Positions 1 through 12,833 are shown, numbered from the stretch's first letter. The stretch: 52,578 nucleotides of DNA from Ichthyophonus hoferi (GCA_002751075.1 NAOQ01000122.1:52744-105321), one strand, 5' to 3'. Notes: generated by a model not told the origin, from the letters alone. Program-made: numbers and translations.

Positions 1-88
1 ATATACATATATACATATATACATATATACATACATACATATATACATATATACATATATACATATATACATACATACATATATACAG
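1..88. repeat. TA-rich microsatellite (TATATACA/TACA units)
   Basis: Alternating TATATACA and CATACATA units fill the left edge and run into the splice acceptor of the first monooxygenase exon. This is the tail of an intron; similar arrays recur in other introns of the window. Confidence 0.9.
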
Positions 89-3000
89 CTATGTTCATCG
101 ATGGGTGGAAGCGACCCATCTAAAATGGGCAGTGACAACTGTTTTCATTCGTCTAGCTTTTGCCTTGACCAATGGATCTTCTTGGGGATATGACCAATGG
201 TTTGCCCCCCATGAGGTAGGTTTAGAGGAGAGTAACGATAGATGCTCACTGTATTTCTATTGGTAATGTATTTAGATCTGACTGGCCATTTGTAATCATA
301 CCCAATCAATCTACCGGATATTGACACGCGATCCAATTAATATGGGGACCATTACGCACCACCCAATCACTTCTTCGATTGTGTGTCTAAGACATAAATA
401 CATCTAATTATGGTATAAAAGCAGTTGAACCACCATTAATATTTCTGAAACTTTAAGTGCTATATATACTATTTATATTTTCTTTACTAAAAATATATTA
501 TATGAGTGATATTATTGTCTATCACAATTAATATTCTTAATTTAAATTTTGGTTTCCAATTCGGGTCGGGTCGGGTCGAGTGAACCATAGTCAATCAACA
601 TTTTGTTTAGGCACTGTAAGAGGTTGACTTGATATTTTACGGCCAATTGCTAGCATAATTCTATTAATAGCATCCAATTAATATCACACACACTGGCTTA
701 CCAATGAATAGCCTATCCGCAGGGGGTATCATATCATCAATAAGAGCACTGCAGCCGTACCCTATCTTAATAAGCCAATCAAAAAGCGCACCATGTTAGG
801 CCGCCTTTACGCCCTATTGGATGCCCCAGTGGAAGGCCAGATTGATGTAGTTCCTAATATAGCATCCGTCAAAGGAAATACGTATGTATATATATATCTA
901 TCTATCTATCTCTATGCACCATACTTGACATCCATCTCTGTTTGCATATATAGAATACCATAACTATTACACAGACCGGCATACACATTACCCATTTACA
1001 CTCCTATTGTTCATTTGTCCTACATGTATGTATCTAATTTTGACTTGCTTTACTACGTACCATGTTTTGGTTTATTAACCTCAAATCACCCAATTAAAAT
1101 CCCCGGGTTTTAATTATGAGCAATTTAAAAGCAATCGGCTTTTATTTTGTATCAATATTTTTTAAATGTTTTTAAAATTCCTATTATTATTTATAGTATA
1201 CTTGGTTTGGATTATGATATAGTAGATATAGATGAGAGAGAGAGGGAGAGGATCCACGTGTATGTTATGAGTTTGCGAATCAGTTTGATCTGCCTGACCT
1301 CTGTTCAATGACTTATAGTGTAGTCTACACCAATGGGAAGACCGATGATTTTGACGTCATCGTGATGTGTACTGGTTACCAACAGGTAGTATTTCATCCC
1401 TCCTATGTGAGCACTGGTTTTGATATATTTTGATTGGGCATTACGCGTTCTTATAACTAACGTTTTTCTTTAATAAGCTGGATAATTTTTTAATGCCCAT
1501 TTAATATTAATGCTTGTTAATTGAGTGATTGTTCTTTTGCTAGTTTATAATTATATAATATGCTTCTCATTGGAGGATATCTTCCTATACACGTTTGCGG
1601 TTCAGTAATATACCATATTAGCACAAGAAATTGTTCAATCAAGTGCGCTTTAATGTTTATGTATTATCCAATTACGATCTAGATATATGCATAGTCGGGT
1701 CAAACAACCAGCAGGATACCATATATAGTTTATGGCTTTTCTATTTACCTATCAGTGACTGAGATAATTATGTACACCAATTATCCACATGCATGGGAAT
1801 ATGACTTCAATAGGAGCAATCTAGTGGACTATCCTATATGTCTGACCAATGATTGATTGGGTAAAGTATATCTTATCCACCAATTAACAACCAGGTGAGA
1901 TCTATAGGCTGACCACTAGATACATGTTTTACAGAAATTCCCTTTCCTCTATCCATCCACCAATGAGGGAGAAGACCCCCTACCCAATGAGCACTTTATC
2001 ATCAATAAAGATGAAGAGAGATTAGCCTTTATTGGGTTTGTCCGGCCCAATGTAGGGTCTATTCCACCAATGGCTGAGTTGCAGGTGCGTGTATTATGCA
2101 CGAAAAATAAAAGTAAACTAGAGTATAAGCAGGGTTAAACCGTATCCAATCATCATCTTTCTATATAATTAAACCCCACCATGTATCCATATTTGATTTA
2201 TTTCTCAACCTACCTATCTACCTATCTATCTATCCGTATTAATAATATCCAATAATGAATTAGGGAAAATCGAATAAAAATCGTTTATTTTTCCTTTGAA
2301 TCTCTGTTTACAATTCTCGGTTGCCATCCGAAAATAGAGGGGCCAATGACTGCAGGGGCCATAAAGGCTATATTAGGGTTAAATCTTAACAAGATTTAGT
2401 TACACCAATAAGGTACTAAATAGCCAATCTTGACTCTATATTGATTGGATTCAGGTCATGTGGTGGATCCAACGGCTCCAGGGTGTTATCAAGGGACCAA
2501 TAGCAAGTCCTACATATCACTTAATGGGCAAGAGGTAAGTACCGAACTGTATGTTTTATAGTGTTAGATATACTATACTAGATATAATGAGATGAATAGT
2601 TGGTTGTTTTATGTACAGGAGACCCTTCTATAGTGTGTCTGTTCTTTAATACTTTGTTTATTGTAGTGGTTTTTGATCCAAATGATAAGTTTTGCGATCG
2701 AAATTATAATCTGTCAATCAAAATTATATTTTTTCCGATTAAAAAAAGAACAAATAAATTGTAATTTTTTATGTCTTTTATTGTAGCCAAACAGTATTGG
2801 TTTTTTTTTTTTTCGTTATGTGTGATATGTAATATAGTTTTCGAAAGATTATAATTTCTTTAAAATAAAAAAAAACAACTCAATATTTAGACACATATAT
2901 GATTGATGTATATATATATATAATTTTGATTGGTAGATTATATTTTTGACTGGAAAAGTTATAATTTTGATTGCGAAACGTATGATTTGAAACGTAATCC

Positions 3001-4426
3001 CCTAAAATATTATACTTTTATTTTATTGAATTACACATAAACCTGTGAATATATGTATATATGCATATACCCTAAAGGCTCTGCATGGTGGTTTAATATT
3101 TACCACCTGTTTATAAATTATTAGTCTTGACTTGTATAATAAATGTAGGTAGGTGGTCAAACACGTAACAGACTACTTTGTATACATATGTATATAGGCC
3201 ATATATTATCTACCATGTACTTATACTATATACTATGTACTATGTACTATATACTATATACTATGTATTCTATACTATATACATATACATATACATATAT
3301 ATATACATATACATATACATATAGCCTTTAACTATATATCATTACTAACCTCAGCCTACCACCAGACGTGTCTATGGTGTAGACTATGGTTCTTATATGC
3401 ATGATCTAGCAAGAGATATCGGGGCTGCTCCCTCCTTATCCCATTGGCTCACCCATCCTCGTCTTCTATTGGCTTACACCATGGGCCAAGCCTACATTAC
3501 TTTCTTTAGGTAATCAATATGTTCTTTCTACCTGTTATCCTTATCTTCCACTATTTATTTTGTTGCTTCTGTCTCTCTCATGCATTCTTACTCACTCTAT
3601 CTAACCTTTATTTTATTATATTTGCTCATTTATTCTATATCGAATTTTTATTTGCTTTTTTAGCATTATATTATTCTTATATTTCCCGTTTTTTAATATC
3701 AACCAATGGTCTGTATTTATCTCCACCACGTTTTTTGTGTCTTAGCAACGGGAAATACCACTCAGATACTAACAAAAGGCCAATTATATTACTTGAATAA
3801 GATATATATATATAAGCTAATGCATAATAGATATTATGGATATGTGTAAATTCCTGGGTGCCCAATCATATTAAGGCAATATAAAAATTTCTATACAGTT
3901 GTATGAGCTGATTGGATTTGCTACTAGAGTATGTAGTATGTAGTCATATAGCTAGTAGGTTAGGTATATTACTTAGATAGTTTTAAAAAACAAAATATGT
4001 AGTGCTATCAATTGATGCATGCCAAGTCGATGCTTTTTTATTGTCAATTATTAACTCAGATTATTAAACCAATCACTGAATTCAATTAGTTTTAATTTGG
4101 ATTCTTGTATATATTTGAAATATGTATTTTTTTTATAAAAAAAACCTTACTACTCACCAATGGGAGACTATGTATAAATTTAACACAAGCACATGATTGG
4201 CACTCCTACTTGCAGGCTGGAGGGGCCCTATGCTAGACCCGAATCGATCAAGATAGCAGAAACAGAGCTTTTCAAACCAGTTGTTGATAGGGGACTAGTG
4301 GCCAATATTGTGTTTGCCATCGTAATTTCAACATTTGGTCTAATCAGTTTCTGGGCTTGGATTGTTGATTGGCTACTTATCAACGTACTTGCGATCCGAT
4401 TGAGCCCTAAATTCTCATTTGTATGA
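89..4426 (+). CDS. Flavin-containing monooxygenase, C-terminal 327 residues (5' exons outside window)
   Basis: NADPH- and FAD-dependent oxygenase of nitrogen and sulfur compounds, normally anchored in the endoplasmic reticulum. Seven exons chain in phase: 89-262, 723-881, 1319-1385, 1935-2084, 2455-2534, 3366-3509, 4216-4426. Exon 3 encodes DFDVIVMCTGYQQ, the family's D-x-V-I-x-x-T-G-Y segment before the C-terminal domain. Exon 4 encodes LAFIGFVRPNVGSIPPMAEL, matching the F-I-G-x-x-R-P...E-L-Q motif. Exon 2 carries KSTAAVPYLNKPIKKR, like the K-S-x-A-x-P-Y-x-x-K-P segment. The last exon has GPYARPES and then about 35 hydrophobic residues, as expected of a C-terminal membrane anchor. The N-terminal FAD (GxGxxG) and NADPH sites lie upstream of the window. 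The first exon uses donor gtaatg at 263; an earlier gtaggt at 216 would break the frame into exon 2. Which FMO paralogue this is cannot be told. Confidence 0.93.
2668..3000. repeat. MITE-like inverted-repeat element, family A, copy 1 (FMO intron)
   Basis: The ends are imperfect inverted repeats of about 35 bases: the left arm contains GATCCAAATGATAAG then TTTTGCGATCG, and the reverse complement of the right arm contains CAAATCATACG then TTTCGCAATC. The same arms, and an internal block reading TGTCTTTTATTGTAG (here at about 2773), recur at 51393-51577. No coding capacity. It looks like an old non-autonomous DNA transposon; the interior is longer here than in copy 2 because of A/T-rich filler and GATTG-type subrepeats. 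Confidence 0.7.
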
Positions 4427-5069
4427 GTTATGATAGCTGATTGGATGGTTGGAGATGGATGTAGATAGTATTTCAGTCTCCTATTGGTCAATATCCCCTG
4501 GGGAAAGTATAGTTATTATATAACTATCTCTCAGGGATTAAATGCTAGATATCATTTGTTTGTGATGGCTTATTATTACTATACACACTACTGCTATGTA
4601 CATCAGGTTACAATAACAATGTAGCGTTATTGTTTACATTTATCATCCATTCAATTGAATGCCTCTTACTGTACCCTGCAAAACCATGCGTCGCCTGTAT
4701 GATAAATACACAAATAACTTATTAGGTGAAGTAGTATTTTGATGGTAAGATGTATCTATATTTTATCGCTCTCTTATTATCTATTTGTGTGATCTGTTGT
4801 TACTTCTTGAAAAGAATTCAAGTCTATCTTTGATGGGCAACTGGCTAGGTTAGTACCCTAATTGTGGTATGCCTTAGCATGTTAACATGGCTTGGTTATT
4901 ATTAGTGTATACATCTGATTGGATTGTTGTATTTTAATAAGATTTTTATCCAGGGTATAGTTCACATGGAGTCAATCCTTAAACTTTATTTAGTGATTGA
5001 AACCTCCTCTGACAGCCTACCCTGACTATATGTATGTATAGAAGAAATGAATCTGGCTGGTACTGATTA

Positions 5070-5075
5070 AATAAA
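5070..5075 (+). terminator. Candidate polyadenylation signal AATAAA (FMO)
   Basis: An AATAAA lies about 640 bases after the FMO stop and just before a dispersed repeat. It is the clearest signal downstream, but AATAAA is common by chance in such AT-rich DNA. Confidence 0.45.
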
Positions 5076-5081
5076 ACTCGT

Positions 5082-5362
5082 ATCTGTTACACTGTTGTGG
5101 CGTCATTGTTAGAGGATGAGGGAAGAGGGCTCACAATGTGTTACAGATTCAACGTGGCATAGTTTTGGTTCTCGTTCAATTTCCTGAAGCCTTTTCTTCC
5201 CGGCTTGGAGTTTGCTATACCTATCCTCGTTCATGTTAAGTTTTAATAAACATCTGATTGTATTACTATACCCTCAGAGTGAGAAAGAGCCCTTTAATCA
5301 GGCCAACACATGATTTATACAGTTAGTTGATAGACATCTTACGTGCTATAGGGTATAATATG
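5082..5362. repeat. Dispersed repeat, family B, copy 1
   Basis: About 280 bases that align in the same orientation with 25054-25345, clearly diverged but with strongly matching blocks, for example TTGGTTCTCGTT, TACCCTCAGAGTG and GAAAGAGCCC. On the minus strand it contains an ATG-led open frame of 41 codons (5234 down to about 5109) starting MNEDRYSKLQAGKKRLQEIE; copy 2 has an ATG at the equivalent place and a related start. It could be a mobile element or a duplicated promoter plus first exon. It lies 3' of a gene, as does copy 2. Confidence 0.75.
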
Positions 5363-6299
5363 TAACTATATTCAACAGTAGCTGTCTTTTGTTTTAGTTC
5401 AACACACTTGAATTTGATGATAATTAATTATTTTTCAATGGTACCGGGAATGTAAATTTATTAAAGTTTTTTGTACCGAGTATTGATAACTTCAAAAATA
5501 TCCACTTTTAAAACTTGGGAAGAAACAGCGGTAAGCCTTTTTATTTTATTATTTATGAGCATCTAATTAGCGAGCGATCTATCAGCGATTATTATTAATC
5601 GTTGAGAACAATCTTAACATGCAGTCAAAACAGAGAAATATACAATCCTTTCTAACAACACCGAATTCTGAAAATATAGATAAAAAAATGAGCGAACACA
5701 TTCTTCAATCCAAGTTCTACTTTGAATTATAGTAGGGTAAAATAGGACAAAATGAATTCGAAACTAAACTAATCTAAATCAGTGTAGTATAGCCTGTTAG
5801 TGTCATAATCTAACAACAGAATAATATAATCTAATATCATGTAGTACAATAAAATATAAATACAACGCAATACAACATAAAATATAATCGAATAGAAATA
5901 AATAGAATAGAATAGAATAAAATATAGCACAGTATTAGATTTTTTTTTTTTTTTCCGTCTTATTCATAGGTAGTTATATATAATAACTTACTTACTCTAG
6001 CTATAGCTGGTACACAGCTTGTGCACGTTGACGAATCAAAACTACCAGGGACAATCTCTACAGCCAATCTATTGTTTAGAATCGATAATAGACAAATTGA
6101 GTTATGCTCCTTCTAAGAAATTCTATTTACAATTTTACTTTCTTAAAGAAAATAACAGTTAGTATTTTTCCGTTAAATATTATGTAGAAGTTAGGCTCAA
6201 ATCATTTTTTTTTCCTTTTTTTTTTCTATAACAATTTGTACTTTGACATGCATTAAATAGCAAATAAGATAGTAAAAGATTCACAACCACCAATTGGGT

Positions 6300-6329
6300 T
6301 TGGCACAAAGCCCGCGGGCTTTGTGCCAA
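6300..6329. repeat. GC-rich 30-base perfect palindrome in the upstream region
   Basis: Two 15-base arms, TTGGCACAAAGCCCG and its exact reverse complement, meet with no spacer. After one mismatched pair the symmetry resumes for five more pairs (GGG...CCC side). It sits about 240 bases before the start codon at 6569 in otherwise AT-rich DNA. It could form a cruciform or be a dimeric protein site (TTGGC...GCCAA resembles a nuclear factor I half-site pair, but the spacing is far too wide for one NFI dimer). Confidence 0.85.
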
Positions 6330-6568
6330 TCCCAAAACTCCGTGATCTACAAGCTATATTTGTAAATGATCATATGTATTAAAATAATTAAACCCTTAAA
6401 CGTAAACCTAACCAATGCTTATTTACAATAAAAACAATGTAATAACCACACAGTGACTGAGTCAGCCCTCATTGTGTTGGGGGTTTCCCAGCATATATAC
6501 AAACATTCAGATTGCCTTTTATATTTTATATCTAGTAACACACATACAGTGTTTACTGTAGTATCAAT

Positions 6569-9500
6569 ATGGCAGCCAAACAATCTAGACGTTCTGGCCC
6601 CGCTGAAGGAATTCAGTTTCCTATCACTGATAAAGGTGATAGAAGTAGTTCTGTTGCGGGCAAGGCTGTCTTTCAAGCGGCTATTGCTGCTGTAGATGAA
6701 AAAGGGGGGGAGAAGGTTGTTAAGGAAAAGAACTGGAGGTAAGTAGCTATCTCATGTGACTGAGCGAGCTGGTATTATTGTGTTTATTCTTTATTTTGAT
6801 TTATAGACTTGTTACAGATTGTGTATCAACTTAAAAACACACTTCTCTCTTTCTATGACCTGTACTTTGAACTCTGTTCCGCCCTCTTATGACTTCAATA
6901 AACCAAATCAACCAGAGACATGTCTACCTAATGTTATATTGTCTTGCTCTTTTTGGATCAGTTGCTTACAACTCTGCTATTATTATTATTATTATTTAGC
7001 AATCTTGATCCGGTGATGAATATGTATACCTACACAGCTAGAGGGATATTATCATATTAGGATAACAGACCACACATAGCCTTACACCATGACTATAGAA
7101 GGGTATACTACTACATTCCTTCTCGTCCCTTCTCTCCCACACCCTTATAGCTACAGTTTCTCATACCACCACACTTTCATCCCTCTCACAATATAGGTTT
7201 GGGTACACCAAGCACGTTGTTAGGCACCTAGAACTATCAGCCAATAGCAGTGATGATGCCCTTAAGATAGCCCTTGCTGGTCTTGATCATGTTTACGATA
7301 CCTTTGATTTTATAAGGGATGGGGAGACAGTTAAGGTTAAAGAGGCTATGAAGGTGTGTAGGTAGACGATATTAAGTATATATATATATATATATATATA
7401 TATGTCTAGTATTGCTTATTTTTTCAATGATCTGTGCATGTTGGGCCTGGAAACGATGACGTTTATATACTATAGCTACTATATCTACTATGTATACTAT
7501 ATATAGGAATACATACATACATACATACATACATACTATAACTATACTACATGCATTCATAATGCATATAAATCTGCCCTGATTCCTTACCATATGCCCC
7601 TTCCTATGTATTTACACCCCCTACTTTCAGAAATTCACAGGCACCTTTGAGACAGGCTTCATACAGGGTCGCGTGGTTAGACCTGATAATTATACTGTAG
7701 AAGTGCCATATAAGGGAACCGTGCTTAAAGGCAGGGCATTGGTTGAGCAGATTGAACGATGGGAGGAGGCTGGTACCATTGAAGAGTCTTGTGCCCAATC
7801 ATTAAAGGCCTGTTTGCTCCATCCTGAGTGGTAAGTGATGGGTTATTATTTACAGATTTGTTTAACAATATATATATATATATATATATATGTGTAATGA
7901 CAGAGACCGGCATATGATTGGTGGAATAATTTAACCCGCCAATAATTTATGTTATATATTATATTATATATACTACAATCTACGAGTACCTCATTTGTAA
8001 CTGGTCTCATTTTAAATGCTCTTTGGTGATTTGATGCTATTGTACTAACTCTACCACACTATATCCTACTATCCTATCCTATTATCATACCCCCATACCA
8101 CATACCCTCTCCCTCTCCCCTCTCCCTCTTCCTATAGGCTAGATCTGTCCCACATGTACTTTGTCCTACAAGGTGCTGGTAGTGCAATGGGACCCTTTTC
8201 GGTATTAACTACCTTAGGAGCTAACATTATAGCCCTAGATATTGATAGACCCGATGTATGGTAAGTGTATGTGTATATATATATAGATAGAGCAATGTAT
8301 ATAGGTGTATGGACATGTATATCTTTACTAATTTGAGACAGGAGCAAGTGAAAGGGTTATTGATCAGAGATAGATGCTATCTAAACTTCTATTAATATTA
8401 AGACTGGTTTTTATCCTAACTTGTTCAAGAAGTAGTTATTGTTGTGAAAGCTAAATAGATGTTAGTAGGAGACATTTAACTATATGTAGTGGTTAGTGTT
8501 ACAGTTTTATAGTATATATATATATTATAGTAATTTAAAACTACTAACAAATTACATGTATGCTAATTCTTAAGTCATGCATCACTGTGGTACATATACA
8601 GTACATTATAATTTTTTTAAAAATTAAATATTAAAATAATATACATTATAGCATCTACCAATAGGTAGTCGTTACATGACCATCCTTTATCAGGCCACTA
8701 ATGTTCTTTCTTCTCTTTATGGCTACTGCGTCTTTCTCTTTATCATATACTCCTATACACAGAAATACATACATACATACATACATACATACATACACAC
8801 TACCATATATGCATACACACACTTCCCACGCGCAGGAAACGCCTCATCACCAAAGTAGTGAATAGTCCAGGCAGCATTACCTTCCCTATGAAGAAACCTC
8901 AGAAGGGACTGGAGGGAGATAGTCTCTATGAGAACTGTGGTTGTGACCTCTTCACTCAGGCTCCTGAGATTAAGAACTGGGTCACTTCTGTAGGTGGCTC
9001 TTGCTCTTTCTCTTTCTTTCCTTTCCTACCTTTTCCTACCTCCCCCACCCCTCTATCTCTTCTTCGACTAATAGAAACACACACCACCTAACCCCTAACT
9101 ACTATTAATATCACTGATAAACTTATGTATACACAGCAAGCTAGCGATTAGTTCAGATTTTGATTTTGGATATTGATTGGATGTGCCTATAATCTATTTA
9201 TACTTATATTATGCACAACCCCCTTATGAACACGTTTTCATTAGCCTATACATGTTTTATATATACCTCTGTTTATACCTACCAATTAACTCACTCACAG
9301 TTCCATATATACACAGCTCTATCCAAAGGAGGAGTTAGTGATTGGTTCCTATGCCTATCTAGACGGTGAACTGCACGTACGATTGGCAGTTGCCATGGAT
9401 ATGATTGTGAAGGGGGTGACAGAGAGTCGAAAGGGTGTCTCTATTGCATACCTTAATACCCCTACACAGACCTTTATAGTCCCCGAAGAGGTTAAGAAGG

Positions 9501-11153
9501 TAGAGTAGATGTGTATATTATAGTTTTATATATTGTTGTTATGATCTATGCATATTTTATTAGTATTAGTATATACATGCATTAAGTATAGAAATACTGG
9601 TGCATATTTTTAAATATATTTTTAATTTTAATTTTAAAATTATATAACGTCATAAATTAAAGAACATACCTGTACGTAACGTATATTTATTTTACACTCC
9701 CCTACCTCCGCCCCTCATTTCCTTATTTTAGTGGCCAATTATCACACATTGCATCCTTTACTATTGACAATACTTTGAATATAGCTACAACCCTTTCCAT
9801 GATAAAACCCAATGAATTGTCTATTACACCTCGTTACATTATTGTGACGTCATAGGTGCCTTATATAGTGAGTGTCTCGCATACCTTCTGAACTATATGA
9901 TATAATGGCTGGCACAAATCACGCATTCACACGACACACTTGACTCATACCATCTTATTGGATTCTATTAATCTAATCTAATTACCTTACCTATTTCTAG
10001 GCCAGCGATGCTCACTATAACGCTATGACCCTTCTGAACCTGTGTATGCTTCCCTTACGTCTATGGGGTGGCAAGAGATTCCTTTATAAGAACTTTACCC
10101 GACCTGCCATAAAAGGTGCTGATGGTGTAGATAGGACTATTATAGATAGTTTGGTGGTGGCTCAGGGTCCAAACTACGCACTGGCCAAGACATTGCAGCA
10201 TTGGCGGGCTATTATCGCAAGGTGAGCATTGAGTCATCTCTCTTTTTATTATCTTTTATGGTTTATCTTTATTCCTTATATGGTTTATTCCCATTGCTAT
10301 ATATGGATGTATTTTTTACGCACACTTTTCTATACCTACTTCTTTCTCTTACTAACTTATTATAACTATTAATAATATTAGCATATTATAATTATCTATA
10401 ATACCAATGTTTTAGGTTTATGTTCTTATTGGATACATATGTATTCTACCAATCATTGCATCAATCAGTATTTCAATATGATCATAGCTATTTCTGCTTT
10501 TATATTGGCTGACTTGAGAGGCCCAGAATATTATTCTGCGATTAGTTTTATGAGAATAGCCAATAGTATCCTCGCACATTTATATCCCATCTGTATCACG
10601 CCACTCTATATCCTACTTTGTACCTATCTCTCGATCTTAGCCACTCACAACTATCCAATTCCATCTATTCCTTTCATTTTAAACCAATCAGGGAGGCCGG
10701 TCATATAGTTTCCTCCAATATAGCACCTTCTACAGCCACAGCCTCTGTAGTTCATAACCGATCATTTGCTTGGGCCTATGGTGGAATGCACTTCTTTGAG
10801 CCAATGGAAGTGTTCCAGCAGGAAACCTCTAATGCAGTTATGACTGCGCTGTTGATTAATGATCTGTGTAATGCCAAATCACTGGCCCATCCTAAGGTAG
10901 GTACTAGGATAGATATACAGCATGTCTCTTTATCCATCACGTTTACGTGGTGTTCTTTCTTGTGATTGTTATTTCTCAACAGTTATGCTAATACTGTAAC
11001 TACGTACATGTATATGCACCTACATATATATCGTCTATATAGGGTGTTCTTAATTGTGTTTGTTATTTCTCAACAGTTATACTAATACTGCAACTATATA
11101 CACGTACACGTATATACACTTACATTTGTATATATCTCATCTATACATACACA

Positions 11154-11187
<34 letters not shown>

Positions 11188-11403
11188 CATACACCCGTAC
11201 GTATGTACATACAGATAAAACTCTCCCATCCCTATGAGCTATTCCAACACAGTGCCTTCCATGGTGGTATTTGGCGTCAGGCCTATAGCATGAACAGTGT
11301 AGGAGAGGTGGCCGCTGTACTTTACTTTATCGATAAGGCTAAAGTTGGCATCCTATTGGCTATTATTGCTGTGGTTGCAGCTTTGTTAATTGCTTTGAAG
11401 TGA
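6569..11403 (+). CDS. Conserved protein of unknown function, Rossmann-like, C-terminal tail anchor (533 aa)
   Basis: Nine exons in perfect phase: 6569-6738, 7197-7353, 7631-7830, 8138-8260, 8836-8989, 9317-9499, 10001-10221, 10692-10896, 11215-11403; 1602 coding bases including stop. I do not recognise a named family, though I recall similar uncharacterised proteins from algae and some animals. Residues 188-195 read GAGSAMGP, followed by LGANIIALDIDRP. This glycine-rich loop, then a strand ending in acidic residues, suggests a nucleotide-binding Rossmann fold (inference). Other conserved-looking blocks are GSYAYLDGELHVRLAVAMD (about 279-297), AYLNTPT (about 314-320) and AFHGGIWRQAY (about 485-495). 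The last about 19 residues are VGILLAIIAVVAALLIALK with no residues after the lysine, a typical tail anchor with the rest of the protein facing the cytosol. The N-terminus is basic and lacks a signal peptide. The ATG at 6569 is the first in frame and no upstream exon is needed. Confidence 0.9.
10949..11146. repeat. Imperfect tandem duplication (about 94-base unit) inside intron 8
   Basis: The block starting GTGTTCTTTCTTGTG at 10950 is repeated at 11044 with moderate divergence. Both units carry TTATTTCTCAACAG, a pyrimidine tract plus AG that would pass for a splice acceptor; using either would meet an early stop, so the acceptor at 11214 is the functional one. Confidence 0.8.
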
Positions 11404-11453
11404 TTACACAATGATATTATAACATGACTGGTTTATTTTTCTTTCTTTTATTT

Positions 11454-11459
11454 AATAAA
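11454..11459 (+). terminator. Polyadenylation signal AATAAA (533-residue protein gene)
   Basis: AATAAA lies 51 bases after the stop codon and is followed by T/G-rich sequence, the usual arrangement of a cleavage and polyadenylation site. Confidence 0.65.
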
Positions 11460-12609
11460 ATGCTCTTTGTTTCGATACATTAGCCTCTATATGTGTATGA
11501 ATCAGTATAGGACTATACCATAGTTATGCTTAAAAAGAGTTATATGTTACTGTGTACTGCTATATATGTATCCATTATGGTTGCCGAAGATATATATAGC
11601 CATTGGCTTTAATACAGGCAGACCTTGATCATATTCCCATGTTAATTACAGTGTAATTATAAAGATATATATGGTACTATATAGTCTCTCATGTCCCCCT
11701 TAAGATATATTGCTATTAAGTTATCTAATTAGCATTCTCTGCCTCTACATACAATGAGGTATTACTGCATCATGTACGTATAATGGATGTTGAGTATTGG
11801 TTCGAAGCCCAGCATGGTTTGATGTTATTAGTTGTTGATTATGCAATAAACAGTCTTTCTTTGGATAGTGCAACATGTTCACATTGGAAATATTTTCAGC
11901 AAATTTTAAAATAGATTAAGGCCAATCAGAGCTTGTATTGATACTATTATAAACGTATACCCAAAAGCATAATTATTAGCCTACCCATATAACCACGCAT
12001 GCATATCTCTCATTATATTCAACATCAATATGGAGTTTACACAACTAAAATCTATCCGAAACCTTCAGGGACAGAGATTTCTATACTCAAAAATTCATCT
12101 GGGAGTCCAATTGTTGATACTCATAATGTAACCCTATCAAGAAATACAATCGTAGCCTCGTGATAGAAGAGACTGTTTACTATCTCCCCTTACGAGAATG
12201 AATGCTTTTGGTGAATTATAATTACTATGTAGGCATAGTTCTTTGGCTGCTTTATGGTAGGTCATGGAGCTACCCCGTACGAGCATTACTGGATACATCC
12301 TTTGTTCTTGATTACAACCAGTGCAACGACATTATGCTAGGTCACGAACGTTTCATAATTATTTTTTAGCTGAAGTGTATGATTGCTGTAGTATCTATAT
12401 CAAAAACGAAAGGGTTCTGCCAAAAAGATAATATGCACAAGGTATATGATGGGTTTTTGACAAGATTTGCTCAGTGAATGCCAATTGATATGCGATTCCA
12501 TAAGAGCTAAAAGAAGATTTCAAAAAAGCCGAAAAGTTACAGAATAATGACTTATATTACTCACGATTATACATCTACATTTAAGGTCAAGTGAGGCAGA
12601 AACCTATTT

Positions 12610-12610
<1 letters not shown>

Positions 12611-12680
<70 letters not shown>
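12611..12680. repeat. (AAT)n microsatellite
   Basis: An uninterrupted run of TAA/AAT units, about 23 copies. A shorter ATT run is at 36440-36488 and others lie near 47685 and 50179. Confidence 0.97.
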
Positions 12681-12833
12681 CCTAGTTCAAACGTATCTAT
12701 CTAGCCACACGAACACGAACTAGATCCCCATCGATTGGTTTATTGCGATCGCATTCCACTACAATAAAAGTAGTCCAATTAAATCGTCTTTTATCAAGCC
12801 GAATCATGTGATCCGGTTGCGCAATCAAAAAAT

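Larger units (their letters stand above)
4427..6568. other. Intergenic region between the FMO and the 533-residue protein gene
   Basis: Holds the FMO 3' UTR with a candidate polyadenylation signal near 5070, dispersed-repeat copy 1 (5082-5362), a pentanucleotide AATAG-type run near 5840-5930, short poly-T tracts near 5940 and 6206, and the GC-rich palindrome at 6300. I see no further gene here. Confidence 0.75.
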
